This document shows positions 50,086 through 61,849 of a DNA stretch of 64,000 nucleotides, in pieces. Where the stretch lies: the NCBI GenBank assembly GCA_003586115.2, contig QVOM02000116.1, positions 39,314,128 to 39,378,127 on the forward strand, given 5' to 3'. The position numbers and the translations under genes were made by a program. This DNA comes from Salvator merianae. Taxonomy: Eukaryota; Chordata; Lepidosauria; Squamata; Teiidae. The notes under the pieces are model-generated. The model saw only the letters and a list, made by a program, of their open reading frames with translations, made no database searches and was not told the DNA's origin. Positions within the stretch are counted from its first letter, which is position 1. Every line of letters starts with the position of its first letter.

Positions 50086-51323
50086 GTTGGGCCACTGGTC
50101 AGAGCCAAAAGGGCATTTCTTATGTTCAGCTAAGAATCTTTACTTATTGAGATTTTTCTGACATCTCATGTTTGTGTGGCTACTGATTTATTTTGGACCT
50201 CATACAGTAACCCCATGCCACATCTGCAAAAGAGAATGGAAATCTGACCATGATACAATGTGTATGTTACACACATTTCAAGTCAACCAGAGGGCCTAAA
50301 TCTGTACTGGGCACATAAAATCCTACTGGCATCCCTGAAGAGCATGAAGACTAGAGCACAATGAATCTCTCTTAGAAAGACAAGCAATGGAAGATAAGTG
50401 GTTTTGTCAGGTAGCTTGTCTGCCGTTACTGATGACTGACTGAGAAGCTACCCAAAATCCATCCTAGTGGCCTTCACCAGCAATGACCTGTGGATTAAGA
50501 CTGCATAGCACTAGGGGGGAAAAAAATAGGGGAAAGAAAATAATTCCTATCAAAGAGCAAATGAAGAAAACTGCACAGTAATTGTCCTAGGAAGAAATAC
50601 GTGATGAAATACTAGTTTCTGATACCCCAAAACTTTTTGTTTTCTGTTTTTACTCTCTGCTTGTCTTCCATGAAGAAAAACAAGAATTCTCTCCTGTTGT
50701 TTGGGTTTTCAATCACATCAGCAGAGTGCTGTACATCCCTCTTTGCTTTTTCCTCAGAGAACTCCTACCCTGTGCATTCAAGCATCAACACTCAGCTGAT
50801 CAGCATATGACCGACATTTGGATTCTTTGACCTGTTTTCATTTTATAGCCTCACAGCAGAAGCAGCAGAGATGCTGGGATGGATTTTTCAAATCCAAATG
50901 CCTAATACCTTAATGCAACATTTGTGTTCCCTCTTATTTCTCTACATTTGGCCCCCAAATGCTGGCCTTTTAGAGGGTCATTTGAAAGCCAGCTAAAAAC
51001 TCTATAGATATAACATGGTGAAAGTCCTTGAGTAGTATTTATGGTGTGATACATTGTTTACTTCAGAGGTACGCCCCAACCTCTCAGAGAAATTAGGTCT
51101 TACAGCAGATTTAAAATGCAGAAAATTACTCGGTAATCAGCGTGGCTTTGGGCCTCATGGTAAAGATCATCAAATCTTGCTGACTTGTACAGTCTGAGGC
51201 AACTGGCAGATGGGTGGGTGGGGACCCCCCCTCCTTCAACTCTTTATTCTCCAGCAGATGTCCTTGCACTCCTTCTGGTGCAAGACAGCCTGCAACATTT
51301 GCACCAGGAAGTAGGTATAAACC

Positions 51324-51412
51324 CTAGTAGCAATTGAGAGTGTCTGCAGACGCTCCAGTTGCTTGGGCCTCCAGTAAATGCAGACACACTTTGCTAGTAA
51401 GCATGCAGACTC
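51324..51412 (+). repeat. Unassigned repeat, copy A
   Basis: Shares CTAGTAGC, GTCTGCAG, GGGCCTCCA, AAATG and GCTAGT-AG in the same order and spacing with 58454-58546, so the two are members of one dispersed family. Confidence 0.65.
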
Positions 51413-51989
51413 TCTCTCTCAACCAAATACAAACAAGCCCACAGATTTTGCTTGCTTCTGGTCTGCAGACCTGGGCCAACTGAGATTTGACACAGAGGGA
51501 AGAAACAGTCTCTCTAAAGCTGCTTTTTCTTTGATCAGTAAGGGAGGGCTTGATTTCCATTCTCAGGGCATAGTGCTGTTCCTGAGAATGGCTTTGACAT
51601 TCCAGGGGCCTCTTATCTATTGGCAAAAGTGCTGGAAACCAACTCAGCGCCAGTTGCATAGTAAATGAAAGACCTGTTTGGCAAATCGAATGATGGTTGC
51701 TTGCACGTTAGTTCACCTAAGGTCATTCTCTGCTGGAGCATCTTAAATTGCTCAAAACTAATCAGGTGTGAAGGAGATGCTGTCTTAGCAAAATAGAGCA
51801 GCTTGGTAGGACTCAAAATAACCAAGGCATTTGCCCACAACAACTGCATTATTTATGCTATCCTCAAGGCAAGATGAAGCTGTGTGTTTAATAGATAAGG
51901 GCTGCATCTAAGATGGCCATGTGGTTGAAGGACTTGAGCAAGAGTTTTAAGTACAGAGATGTATCTCTCAATACAAAGATATGACTTTT

Positions 51990-52432
51990 ATGACTCATGA
52001 TATTCTCTAGAACAGTATATGGGTGTGAACGTTGGACAGTAAAAAGACGAGACAGGAAGGAAATTGATGTCTTTGAATTATGGTGCCGGTGAAGATTATT
52101 GTGCATACTGTGGAATGGCAAAAAAATAATTCAATCGGTATTGGAGATTATCAAACCTAAGCTTGTCTTGGGAACTGAAATGACAATGCTTACACTTGTG
52201 TACTTTGGACACATCTTTTGTTGAAGCAGGTTGCTTGAGAAAAGCATGCTTAGCAAGGCTGAAGGACAAAATAAGAGTCGAAGAGCAGCAATAAGATTGA
52301 TCAATACAATAACAACTGTGGATGCCCATCTATTCATACCTAGACACCTGTCTGAAGACTGAATGCAGTTTAGGACAACTGTCCATAGCATTGCCATAAG
52401 CCATAGTTGGTTTGATGGCACATAACAACAGT
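51990..52432 (+). mobile_element. RTE-clade LINE 3' fragment
   Basis: Degraded RTE ORF2 end (TATGGGTGTGAACGTTGGAC giving YGCERWT, and TTTGAATTATGGTGCCGG giving FELWCR) followed by a tail ending GATGGCACATAACAACA, the typical 3' end of the RTE elements and related SINEs of squamates. Confidence 0.7.
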
Positions 52433-52811
52433 ATCTGGTAAGTATACCTTAACTGCAAAGGTGATTTTTCTTGGGAACAAGCACCAATAAGAACAGTGGG
52501 ACTTATCTCTGCATGAACATGGTTAGGATTGCACATGATAGCTCTCAAATGTCTACAGGAGCTAGATAGATGCTGCATAGCATCAGTTTGGAATCTTCTG
52601 GATATTCAGGGGTATAAATACTATTAGCCCCAGCCAACAAAGCTGATGGAAATAGTAGTCCAAAATACTTCTATTTGGGATTAAGGCTGTGAGTGAATTG
52701 TAGGAACATAAGCTATATCAGAGCTGTGGTCTGTGTGATTTGGCATGTTCTCACATAGTTGCTAATCAGATGCTTACAGGAGACCAAGGAACAGGGCATG
52801 AGCAGAACTGT

Positions 52812-53280
52812 TGTTCAGTCACACAGTCATGTCAGATTCTTCATGATCCCACAGATCACAGCACGCCAGGCTCCTCTGTCCTCCACGGTCTCTCAAAGTC
52901 TGCCCAAGCTCATGTTCATTGCTCCATTCCATGACACTACCTAACCATCTCGTCCTCTGCCATTCCCTTCTTTTGCCTTCCATCTTTCCCAGCATCAGGA
53001 TCTTTTCCAATGAGTCCTGTCTTCTCATCATGTGGGCAAAGCATTTGAGCTTCAGTTTCTGAATTTGTCCTTCCAATGAAGAGTTAGGGTTGATTTTGTT
53101 TAGTATGAGCACAAAAGCACTTCCCTTACCCATACTCCCTCAGCAGCTTTTCTTTATGGGTATAAATAAAAGTACCATCAAGTCAAATTTTCTTCCTGGC
53201 AATTGCACAGACAAATCCAAGTCATTATCTTGACAACAGTGCAGAAGCAGTTTGCCATTGCCTTCTTCCATGCTATTTTT
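52812..53280 (-). mobile_element. BovB (RTE) LINE 3' end
   Basis: The minus strand encodes the ORF2 C-terminus (KLKCFAHMMRRQDSLEKILM then GKMEGKRREWQRTRWL), then a 3' end containing GAGGAGCCTGGCGTGCTGTG and GACTGTGTGACTGAACAACA. These match the diagnostic BovB 3' end as I recall it. The upper part (53150-53280) may be a separate SINE with the GCAGAAGCAGTTTGCCATTG phrase. Confidence 0.8.
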
Positions 53281-53384
53281 TGACTTCTCAATTTAGCCTA
53301 TATTACCTAGTATTCCAAGGTTGGAAATCTGACTGAAAGGGAATCTTGACTGATTGTTCCAGTTACCATACTATCTCTCATCTC

Positions 53385-54640
53385 ACATGCTAGTAAGGTT
53401 TTGTTAAAGATCATTCAAAAGAGTTTGCTACCTTGTATAGAAAGAGAACTACTGGATACACAGGCTAGTTTTAGGAGAGGCAGGGGAACTAGAAATATCA
53501 TTGCTGATGTAAGATGGATTCTGGAAAAAGCAAAGGAATTTCAGAAGAAAGCGCATATGTGTTTCATTGATTACAGGAAAGTTTTTGGTTGTGTTGATCT
53601 TGTTAAACTGTGGAAAGTTTCATGGAAGAGGGGTGTTTCAGGATACCTGACTGTACTCATGAGGAATCTTTATACGGGCTAAGAGGCAACAGTCAGAACA
53701 GAGCATGGAGAGACAGACGTTTCCAAATAGTAAGGGAGTAAGACAAGAATGTATATTCTCACCGTATCTGTTTAATTTGAACGCAGAATATATAATGTGA
53801 AAAGCTGACCTGGAAGAAGATGAGTGTGACTTTAGGTTAGGTGGAAGAAACATTAACAACCTCAGATACGCAAATGGTACCATTCTGGTAACAAAAAGGG
53901 AAAATATTTCAAGGTCTTACTAGCCAGAGTCAAGGAGGAGAGTAAGAAGATGGTTTTAAGACTAAAACTTAAGAAGACAAAGACCACATCAACAGGGCCA
54001 CTCACCAATTTCCAGCTAGAGGGTGAAGTTCTGGAAACAGTTAATGATTTTTACCTCCTGGGATCCATGATTAATAATAAAGGGTCTAGCACTCCGGAAA
54101 TATACTGGAGGTTGTTACTGGGAAGAGCAGCAGCGAAAGGTTTAGAAAAGATTTTTCAGTCTCACTGAACACAAAGATCAGAATGGTTAACATCATGGAT
54201 TTTAGTGCATGATGGAAGTGCATGTTGTATGGAAGTGAAAGTTGGACAATGGCAAAGCAAGATTGGAAATGTGTAGACTCTTTTGAACTTTGGTGCTGGA
54301 GAAGGCTCCTCAAGGATCCATGGATAGCTAAAAAAACTAATCAGTGGATTCGAGATGAAATAAACATTCATTAGAAGCACAGGTGAAAAGGCTTGAACTA
54401 TCATACTTCTGGCACATAATGAGAAGACCAAACTCCCTGGAAAATATGATGATGCTTGGAAAAGTAGAAGAGAGAAGACGAGGATGGCTAGCTAGTAGGT
54501 GGATAGACTTAATTAGGACCCTAATCCTAACCTAAGAAAGACCACTGAAGACCAATCAGTCCGGAAGAAGTCAATCCATATGTTCACCAAGAGTTGGCCA
54601 CAACTAGATAGCATCAAGCAAGGAAGCAATTACCAAGGAA
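53385..54640 (+). mobile_element. BovB/RTE LINE, reverse-transcriptase fragment
   Basis: RTE reverse-transcriptase blocks occur in order on the + strand: ERELLDTQASFRRGRGTRN, VRWILEKAKEFQKK, FIDYRKVFGCVDLVKLW, the primer-side LRLKLKKTKTT, FYLLGSMINNKGSSTPEI and then a fingers/thumb-like end. Stops and frameshifts interrupt it. With the fragment at 52812-53280 it forms a head-to-head pair. The enzyme once copied the element RNA by target-primed reverse transcription. Confidence 0.85.
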
Positions 54641-54699
54641 TCTTCTATTGAAGTCTTAACCTAGTCCAACCCTACATAGCTTCTGACTTAGCAAGACAA

Positions 54700-54985
54700 G
54701 TTGTAGCAGCCTGAACATTGAGGTCTTTATAGGTATACCACCTCCAGTAATGGGGACAGTTAAACAGCCTTCATGACTAGCAGCCACCTATTGCTCTATC
54801 CTCCACAAATATGTCCAATTCTCTTTTGCAACTGTCCAAGTTGGTGTCCATGGCTACATCTTGTAGTAGTAAATACCAGAGTTTAACTACATGAGATGGG
54901 AAGCAGTATTTTCTTTCACTTCCCTTTTCTGTCTTTGGACATATCCATCCAACATCTAGATATCCTGTTCAAAGTTCTGGGTACA
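54700..54985 (-). mobile_element. CR1-like LINE/SINE 3' fragment, partial
   Basis: The + strand carries TATTGCTCTATCCTCCAC, TCTTTTGCAACTGTCCAAGT, GTCCATGGCTACATCTTGTA and CAGAGTTTAACTACATGAGA, matching, in reverse orientation, the region upstream of the 3' signature in the other CR1-like copies. Confidence 0.55.
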
Positions 54986-55563
54986 TAAGGCTGCACAAGC
55001 AAATGTGATTCTTATGATTATTCATGCTTAATTTTGATGGGTAACAATTGTTCAAATCTGAAGACAGTAGTGGAATATCCTCTAAATTGTTGCATTTGAG
55101 CTTCTGAAGTCATTTCTTCAACAGTAGGGTGGTATGGTAGGGCATGTTTTCACTCTTCCCAGTAAAATCCGTGTTGTAACAAGTCCTTCTGCCTAATGTG
55201 ACTGAAGCCTTATACGTTTTGTCTTAATCAGAGCAAAAACAACTATACTTCACAACCGCAGAACTGCTGTAGGCAATAATTATTCACTAAGCAAAGGGTG
55301 TGAGCATATCTTTTCAAAGGCCTGTGTTCGCTGACATAATCTGAGGTAAAACCTAGGAGATTCTCAGCAGAGTGTTAGACACCTAACTCTGAATATTGCC
55401 ATGTGCTCATGTTCATGCTTTTAATTAAATTCACAAAATATGGTTGCCTCAACTAAGGCTGGCTCCAGATGTTGGTCGCATATCACAACAGTAAGTGATC
55501 CTCCAAAGAAAAACCCTTCTGGAATTTTTACTTGTTGCCTAGAGAATGTGAGGGCTAGTGTTG

Positions 55564-55569
55564 CCTGTG
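55564..55569. repeat. Target-site duplication, left (solo LTR)
   Basis: CCTGTG, identical to 56056-56061 at the other end of the LTR. Six bases fits several retroviral integrases. Confidence 0.8.
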
Positions 55570-56055
55570 TGAGGGCTGTGAAGCCAAAATGGAATCTTGT
55601 GAGGAGGATTATGGGTGTTCGGAGCAATATACAGAGTGCATTTCAGCTTGAGCAAAAAGAAGAATGTGCACAACTAAGCATGAAGCGCTGGGAACTAATA
55701 GATAAGATGAATTAGTAGCAGAAGAAGTTAGCCTTGAAGCCTTGAAGTATAGAAAGCTCTTTGTTCTAGCTTGACTTGTTATCAGCTTATTTGAGGCCCT
55801 ACTGTATCCAGTTAGTGATATTATGCTTTCTTTATATTTTTGAATATAATTGGTCAAGCGTATGAATATGTATGCTTGAATCACGCCTATTATAATTTGC
55901 TCATTTTGTACTACTCTATATAAGCTTTGTTTTGATAACCAAAAGGTGCAACTCCATTGTTTTTGATTAATGGCACAGTTGCCCTAGTGCACTAGTAAAT
56001 AATAAATCTGCAGCTTTGCCTTGATTTTCCTTTGGTCCCGTTGATTTCTACAACA
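55570..56055 (+). mobile_element. Solo LTR of an endogenous retrovirus-like element
   Basis: A 486-bp segment that begins TG and ends CA, flanked on both sides by the identical 6-bp CCTGTG (55564-55569 and 56056-56061). Inside are a TATA box (TATATAA, 55917-55923) and, 84 bp later, a polyadenylation signal AATAAA (56001-56006), the order of a retroviral LTR (U3, R, U5). No internal genes lie beside it, so it is most simply a solo LTR left by recombination between two LTRs. Family is not assigned. Confidence 0.82.
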
Positions 56056-58453
56056 CCTGTGCGTGTCACCACCACCACCACACTTGTGTGGCCACAGAGA
56101 TGATGGTGGCTCTGGCTAGAAGGTAAGTAATAGTGCTGTTTTGAGAAAACTACCAGCAGTGTTGGGTTTTCTGCAATAGGCTAGCATGCATTTTATGGAG
56201 GATATAGCAGAACTATGGTGGGGCTGCCACAGATACGTGTGGCAATCCCACCATAGCGCAGTCATAATGGCACTATATTTCTCTCGTTTGGATGGGGTCT
56301 AAAAGGCTTATAGGTGCTGCAAACATTCCGAGACATTTTGATTCCTGAGGCAGGGGATGTAACTACCACTCAGTTAGCTCAGAGTCTTGCCAGAGGGCCA
56401 AGAGAAAGAAAGGGGGATTCTTTTGGAGCATTTGACTTACTGTTGAGGTTAGTGTTTACTTACTGTTGCAATCTGTTTTTGGAGTCTGCATAGTATAAGG
56501 GCCCCATTCCATTCTAACCACAACCATCCTGAGGCAAAAAACATGTTATCTCTATGCTATTCACAGAAGATGACTAGGTTGACAGTTGAATCTTACCTCA
56601 GCACGGAGACACCAAGGGTATGTATTAGTTGAGTGCATATGAGCATAATGGTGGTGTTCTGACCAAACTATATAGCACAGAAAGCTTAGAAAGAAAACTT
56701 GTAGGGCTTCTGCTGCTGTCATCTTAAAATCTGCTAGAAAAATGTGCACAAGCTGGTTCTGGCAAAACAGAGTTTGCTAGGCTAACTAGCAAGCCAAACC
56801 AGGCTTAAAGTTTGAACAGCCCCATAGTGGGTCAAACCTTGAGGGGGCTTGCCAAGCCAGCTCAACTGGCTGGCCCTCCCTTCTCCTTTGGCACTGCAGC
56901 TCTTCCCTTCCCTTGTGCCACCACCTCCCATGTTTGGGGCATGCCTACCTAGCTTAGCCTATTGCAGCTCCAGGACACTTGCCTTGCTTTTGGACTGCCG
57001 CTCTGGGATGGGACTGCAGGTCCTCTCACAGACTGCACTGCTGATATGCGGGGCTCCCCCTTCCTAGCCTAGGAAAGCCTCAAATGCAGTTGGTCACGTA
57101 CAGAACCTTCTTGGAAGCAAAATCGTGCACGTCAGCCATGCATTCAGCCAGGATGACCTACGATTCAGCTCCAGATGGCAAGGCCAGAAGGCAAGTCCCT
57201 CGCAGCAATGCTTTGGAACCATGTGGCTGGCAGGTAGGCACAGGCAAGAGTATGTGTCGGGGGGTGGCACTGTGAGGGGAGAAGGGGAAAGAAAGTGGTG
57301 CAAGGGGAGAAGAGAGGAGGTGGGGTGAGGGAGGAAATGGACTGAATAGAAGGCACATGAGCTGGTTTGAATTATGTTAAGGTTTGTTTCAGAATAAACC
57401 TGCTAGAAATGACTAATACACATTTCTCTGCTAGCTGAAGCAATTGCTTCATCCTTCCCAAAAGTAGAGCATGCATGGAACTCCTGAACACTTGGTTTTC
57501 TTATATCAATTCTCTTCAGCTGTTATGGGAAGTTTCCGAAAGATTTTCCCTACTGACTGTGGAGACTTTACAAATCCTATAGTTCCCCATGCGGGTATCT
57601 GCCTTTTGTATCTGCATGGTGCCATTTTTGCTACATAAGGGTAAGCATTTTAGAAAATGTTCAGACTTTTGCCCCTGCCTTCCTCTTCCTTGGCCGGACA
57701 AAGGTCTGCCAGGCTGTTGTAGGTGAGCTGCTGCCACTCATCAGCTCTTCAGTGATGGTTGTTTTTTATTTCCCAGCACTCTCATAGATGCTGTTGGTGG
57801 TGGTCCAACCATCCCCCTCCTGTATTATGTTGCCTAGCAACTGGTGGCAACAGAAGTGATCAATTTGCAAGAGGAAGCCTAGTGCGGAGTCCAAAACAGA
57901 GCCAAGAGTAATTCCAGGTAGGGTCAGTTCATAGTCAGATAAAACTAGGTCAGGAACACAAAGGTAAACTGGAGCTGGACACCGATGAGGTTTGCAGCAA
58001 CCATGCTAACAGCAGACTGGTTCTGCTGTTTGACTGTCTTTATCTTGTGGAGGAAGTGGGTCTCAGTTGCAGTTGGCTGAGTCTCATCAACTGAGTCTTA
58101 GCTCTTGCCAGCAATCGTCCTTTTCTCAGCCAGCTGGGTGCTGCACCTTAGCTGGGTGATCTTGGTGTTGGTGTTTCACTCTCCTTCATTCCATCTAGAA
58201 TGTGCTTCCAGCACTCGCAGTGAGAACGCTGGTCATCCGCCATGACAGTGGTGGTAGAAACGTCTGGTGACTGGGGACACAGCATGTGACTGTGCAGCCA
58301 CAGCTGTAGCCGCACTGCACTGTGACATGCCATGTTGCACCACATGACTGCAGCATTCACACCCAGAAGCAGGTGCGAGCGCTACACACCAGGAACAGCC
58401 CAGCTGCTCCCAGTACAGTTGTGGACAGCTGTGATACAGCTGTGGATCCATTG

Positions 58454-58546
58454 CTAGTAGCGATCCGAAGCGTCTGCAGTTGTTCCCAATTGCTCAGGCC
58501 TCCACAAAATGTGGATGCACTGTGCTAGTGAGTGTCTCCACGCTCA
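58454..58546 (+). repeat. Unassigned repeat, copy B
   Basis: Second copy of the family at 51324-51412. It is followed by CTCACTAGCACCAAAGTGTG, a possible element end. An inverted GCTAGTGAG...CTCACTAGC lies at about 58522-58552. Confidence 0.65.
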
Positions 58547-60153
58547 CTAGCACCAAAGTGTGAACAGGTCCTGGAAAAACTGGCTCATATGCATCCTAGT
58601 AAAGATGCCCTGGAGCCTAGCTCCATTCCTGGTTATTGAACAAACATGTCTATGCAGTTTCCTTTGCAACAAGTGTTTTGCCAGTACTGTATTACCTCCT
58701 GGGAAGTTGCCAGGGGTTGAACCTTTGGCATTCCAGGCAGATATGTGGCTACTGAGTTACAATTAAACTTTTCCCAATCAGAACTGTTATAATCAGTTTA
58801 CAACCACTCCCTGCTTCAGATGCAATTGATACTGTACCAGGGGCTGAATGAATATAGTGAATAGTAAGTAGACAAAGGTCTATGGCAATGAGCAATACTG
58901 CGTTAAACTCTACTTTCCAGGCAGTTTACAAGTGAGCAACAGCCTCTCCTAATTTTAGAAGTACATACGTAGAATATATGGTTCTATGTACAAAACAGCT
59001 TAAAAACTGCCGTTCATTGAGATTCCATAAACCCAGATCAGCAGAATTTTAAAACTGAAGATATAGTTTAAAACACCTGGGAAGCCATTCCCTAGGCTCC
59101 CCACCAAGACAGTGATAAAATTTTAAATAACCCTTTAATAATAAAGCCTGCTAATGGGTGTTTTTGGTCAGACATTTGTACTTCTAGTTTTAAAAGGTGC
59201 ACAGGATCAAGGTGTTGTCATTGACATATAGGTCCCTAAACATTTTAGTTCCAAATATTTTATAAAATATCTCTTCATATGCATACCTGCCTGGATATTA
59301 AGACCAGCATCTCCTGTGGGGCTTAAATAGGGTGTCATTGACAGGCTCTTCTTAGTGCTGGCTCCTTAATTGCAGTATGATTTTCCTCTAAGGATCATCA
59401 GGTGCCATCATTACATATCAGTGCCTGGTACAGATGCCCCCTTTAGCCAGGCCTAATGGCCTTCTATTATCCTCTATTCCCCTTGTTCTGCACTTCTAGA
59501 ATTTTACCTCTGTTTCTATTTATTGTTTTAATGAGAAGTTTTATTTGTTACAGATTTCTTGTAGTAATGAGCTGTGTATAATATTATTTACTTTTGATTT
59601 TTATTTAGCACCAGCCACTCAAGAAGACTTTACAGTCAAAATGTGTCTGGCTTTGGGCTGTGACTAATCTTCCTTTCATTTGATTTATTGTTCCTGACCA
59701 TTTAAAGGATGTTGTTTCATTCTATTTATCACTGGAGCAATCACCTTTGGAAATGTAACTTAGATTGCACAGTCATCTACTCAACTTTTAACTTGGAAGT
59801 ACTTTAATGCCATCTGCTAGATTAAGATTTTGTCTCAGATTTATATTGTTTACTGTTACAATTGTGTTTTTTGTGAGTTCTCTGCAGATTTTACATGGTA
59901 TTTTTCTGAGTAATATATACCTGTACATTTTGTATATATTCATGTTTATATTGCTTGCTTTATATTATGAGGTCATACAAGTTGAGACTGGTTGGATGAT
60001 TAAACTTCTTAAATTATAGATATAATTTTTATTCCTTTTGGATCTCCTTGGTTTTTTATTGCTCAGCTTGGATCTGTTTCATATCCATTTTTCTCCTTGC
60101 TGCGTGTTGCTCACACAATTTGGCAAGGTCTCTCCTGCTTGCCACAGCAAGGT

Positions 60154-60262
60154 TGACCTGCTGTGGCAGTATGGAGGCCCGGAGGACCCACGAACAGCCA
60201 TGGCACACTTTGCGTGGGGCGCGAACATCCGGGCTTAAAGCCAGCGGCCACCTCTGCCAAAA
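60154..60262 (+). mobile_element. Half-copy related to the fold-back element
   Basis: Matches the centre and right arm of the element at 49219-49610 in order: GACCTGCTGTGGCAGTA, GGAGGC, CGAACAGCCATGGCAC, GCGCGAACATC, GGGCTTAAAG, GCGGCC. Several differences and a small insertion separate the two. The left arm is absent. Confidence 0.75.
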
Positions 60263-60437
60263 GCCCACAGACAGCGCTATCTAGTCAACAGGCAATCATT
60301 CCAGAGGGGCTTTTCCCCAGAATATTGCCTGTCGGTTCTATATTTGGCTGGGGTCTGGAGCTGGCCAGACCCAAAAGTGCTTGCTCACAAACTGCAAAAC
60401 ATTTACACAAGCAGAATGCAGGTTATTTTGGTATAAT

Positions 60438-60702
60438 CAGCAAAGTAGCATCATACAGTGCAGTGTGATTGCTAAGTGCTGCTTCAACCCCATTATGCCC
60501 ACATTAGCCCAAGAGAACAGCTTTTATTTCCTATCTAAAATCAGAGCTAAAGCTGTAATTTATAGACCCTTTTATAACTTTGGTGAACTATATTTTTATT
60601 TTAAATCCTAGCAATTATGTGTACATTTCCAAAACCTGGCATTGTTTAGCACATGCTAATTATAGGCAAATTAGTATCCCCTTTCCTCCTTATTTCTGAT
60701 GG
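60438..60702 (+). repeat. Diverged direct repeat, copy 1
   Basis: Begins CAGCAAAGTAGCA and ends TTATTTCTGATG; matches 61574-61849 along its length with scattered substitutions and small indels (for example GAGAACAGCTTTTATTTCCT is shared). Either a segmental duplication or two insertions of one element. Confidence 0.85.
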
Positions 60703-61573
60703 TACATGGGTTCTTTTCTGTTGGTCATGCATACATATTCAGAGGGCATGATGTGTCTGTTTGGAATGTCTGTTCTGAATACACTGAGGCTGCTTCTAGA
60801 CATTGCTTACTCATTCCACTATATTTGGATATTCCAGAACATCCTTGCTTTATTCTAGTATATCCAAATATAGCGGATTAAACGAGCGATGTGTGCATCA
60901 CAGCCTGAAACTCCACAGAAAATATTTTGGTTAATTAAGTTTTAAATCAAAGATATGCTTTCTTTTGTATTTTGCTTTGGGAGAGGCAAAACACTAAAGG
61001 CTTGGCCCAGAAAATAGAACTATCACTCCCTGCTCAGCCTCACCTTTGTTGTCTGGCCTGCAGCCAAAACCACGCTAACAGAAGCACAGGCCGGCAATCA
61101 GTGGCTATCCAGGGCATTAATGTTACTCAGCTGAACTTTGCTTGATGTAAGAGTAACAACTAGCAGAAACTCCTTGGTTGTGATTTACATAGGAGTTCTG
61201 GAATTCATAGTTTCTCTGTGCTCAGTCATGTACAGAAGAACTCTGACAGCGAGTTCCTAACCTGCAGCAACTTTGCCTCATCTGTAAGGGCAGGACAGGA
61301 TCTACGTCATCCAAACGCAGTATTAGGTGTTGCTGCCATCAAGAAACTTCTACAAGAAATTTCTGGTGTGTCCAGAATGCTCCCCATGCACTGAATTTAG
61401 ATGGAATAGGTCTCTGCATCTCCCTCACATTCTGTCCCCCTGTATACCTTTTGGGACACCTTTTTTGAGGGACGAATCCTAGCAGGAATGAAGGATTGGC
61501 AAGGCTGCAACCTGTGGCCACCCCAGAATGAACAGCTGCCCTACCACAGTGGCACTGCCATTGGAGGAACCCA

Positions 61574-61849
61574 ACAGCAAAGTAGCAGCGTGTGGTGTGG
61601 TGTGGTGTGATTGCTAAATGCTACTTCGACCTCATTATGCTCACAAGCTGTTTAGACCAAGAGAACAGCTTTTATTTCCTATCTAAGATGAAAGCTAAAG
61701 CTGTAATCAATAAACCCTTTATAACTTTGGTGAATTATAGTTTTAATTTAATTCGTAGCAAGTACGTGTTCATTTCTAAAAACTCTCATGGTTTAGCGCC
61801 TGCTAATTATATCCAAATTAGTATCCCCTTTTCTCCTTATTTCTGATGA
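61574..61849 (+). repeat. Diverged direct repeat, copy 2
   Basis: Second copy, about 1.14 kb after the first and in the same orientation. It differs by a TGTGG pentamer expansion near its start and an extra AAGCTGTTTAGA after CTCAC. Confidence 0.85.
61590..61609. repeat. (TGTGG)n short tandem repeat
   Basis: Four units of a GTGTG/TGTGG pentamer inside direct-repeat copy 2; not expanded in copy 1. Confidence 0.85.

Noticed and set aside
53401..53682. Possible functional reverse transcriptase gene
   Set aside because: The frame covers only part of the RTE reverse-transcriptase domain and is followed by stops and frameshifts; it is a dead LINE fragment.
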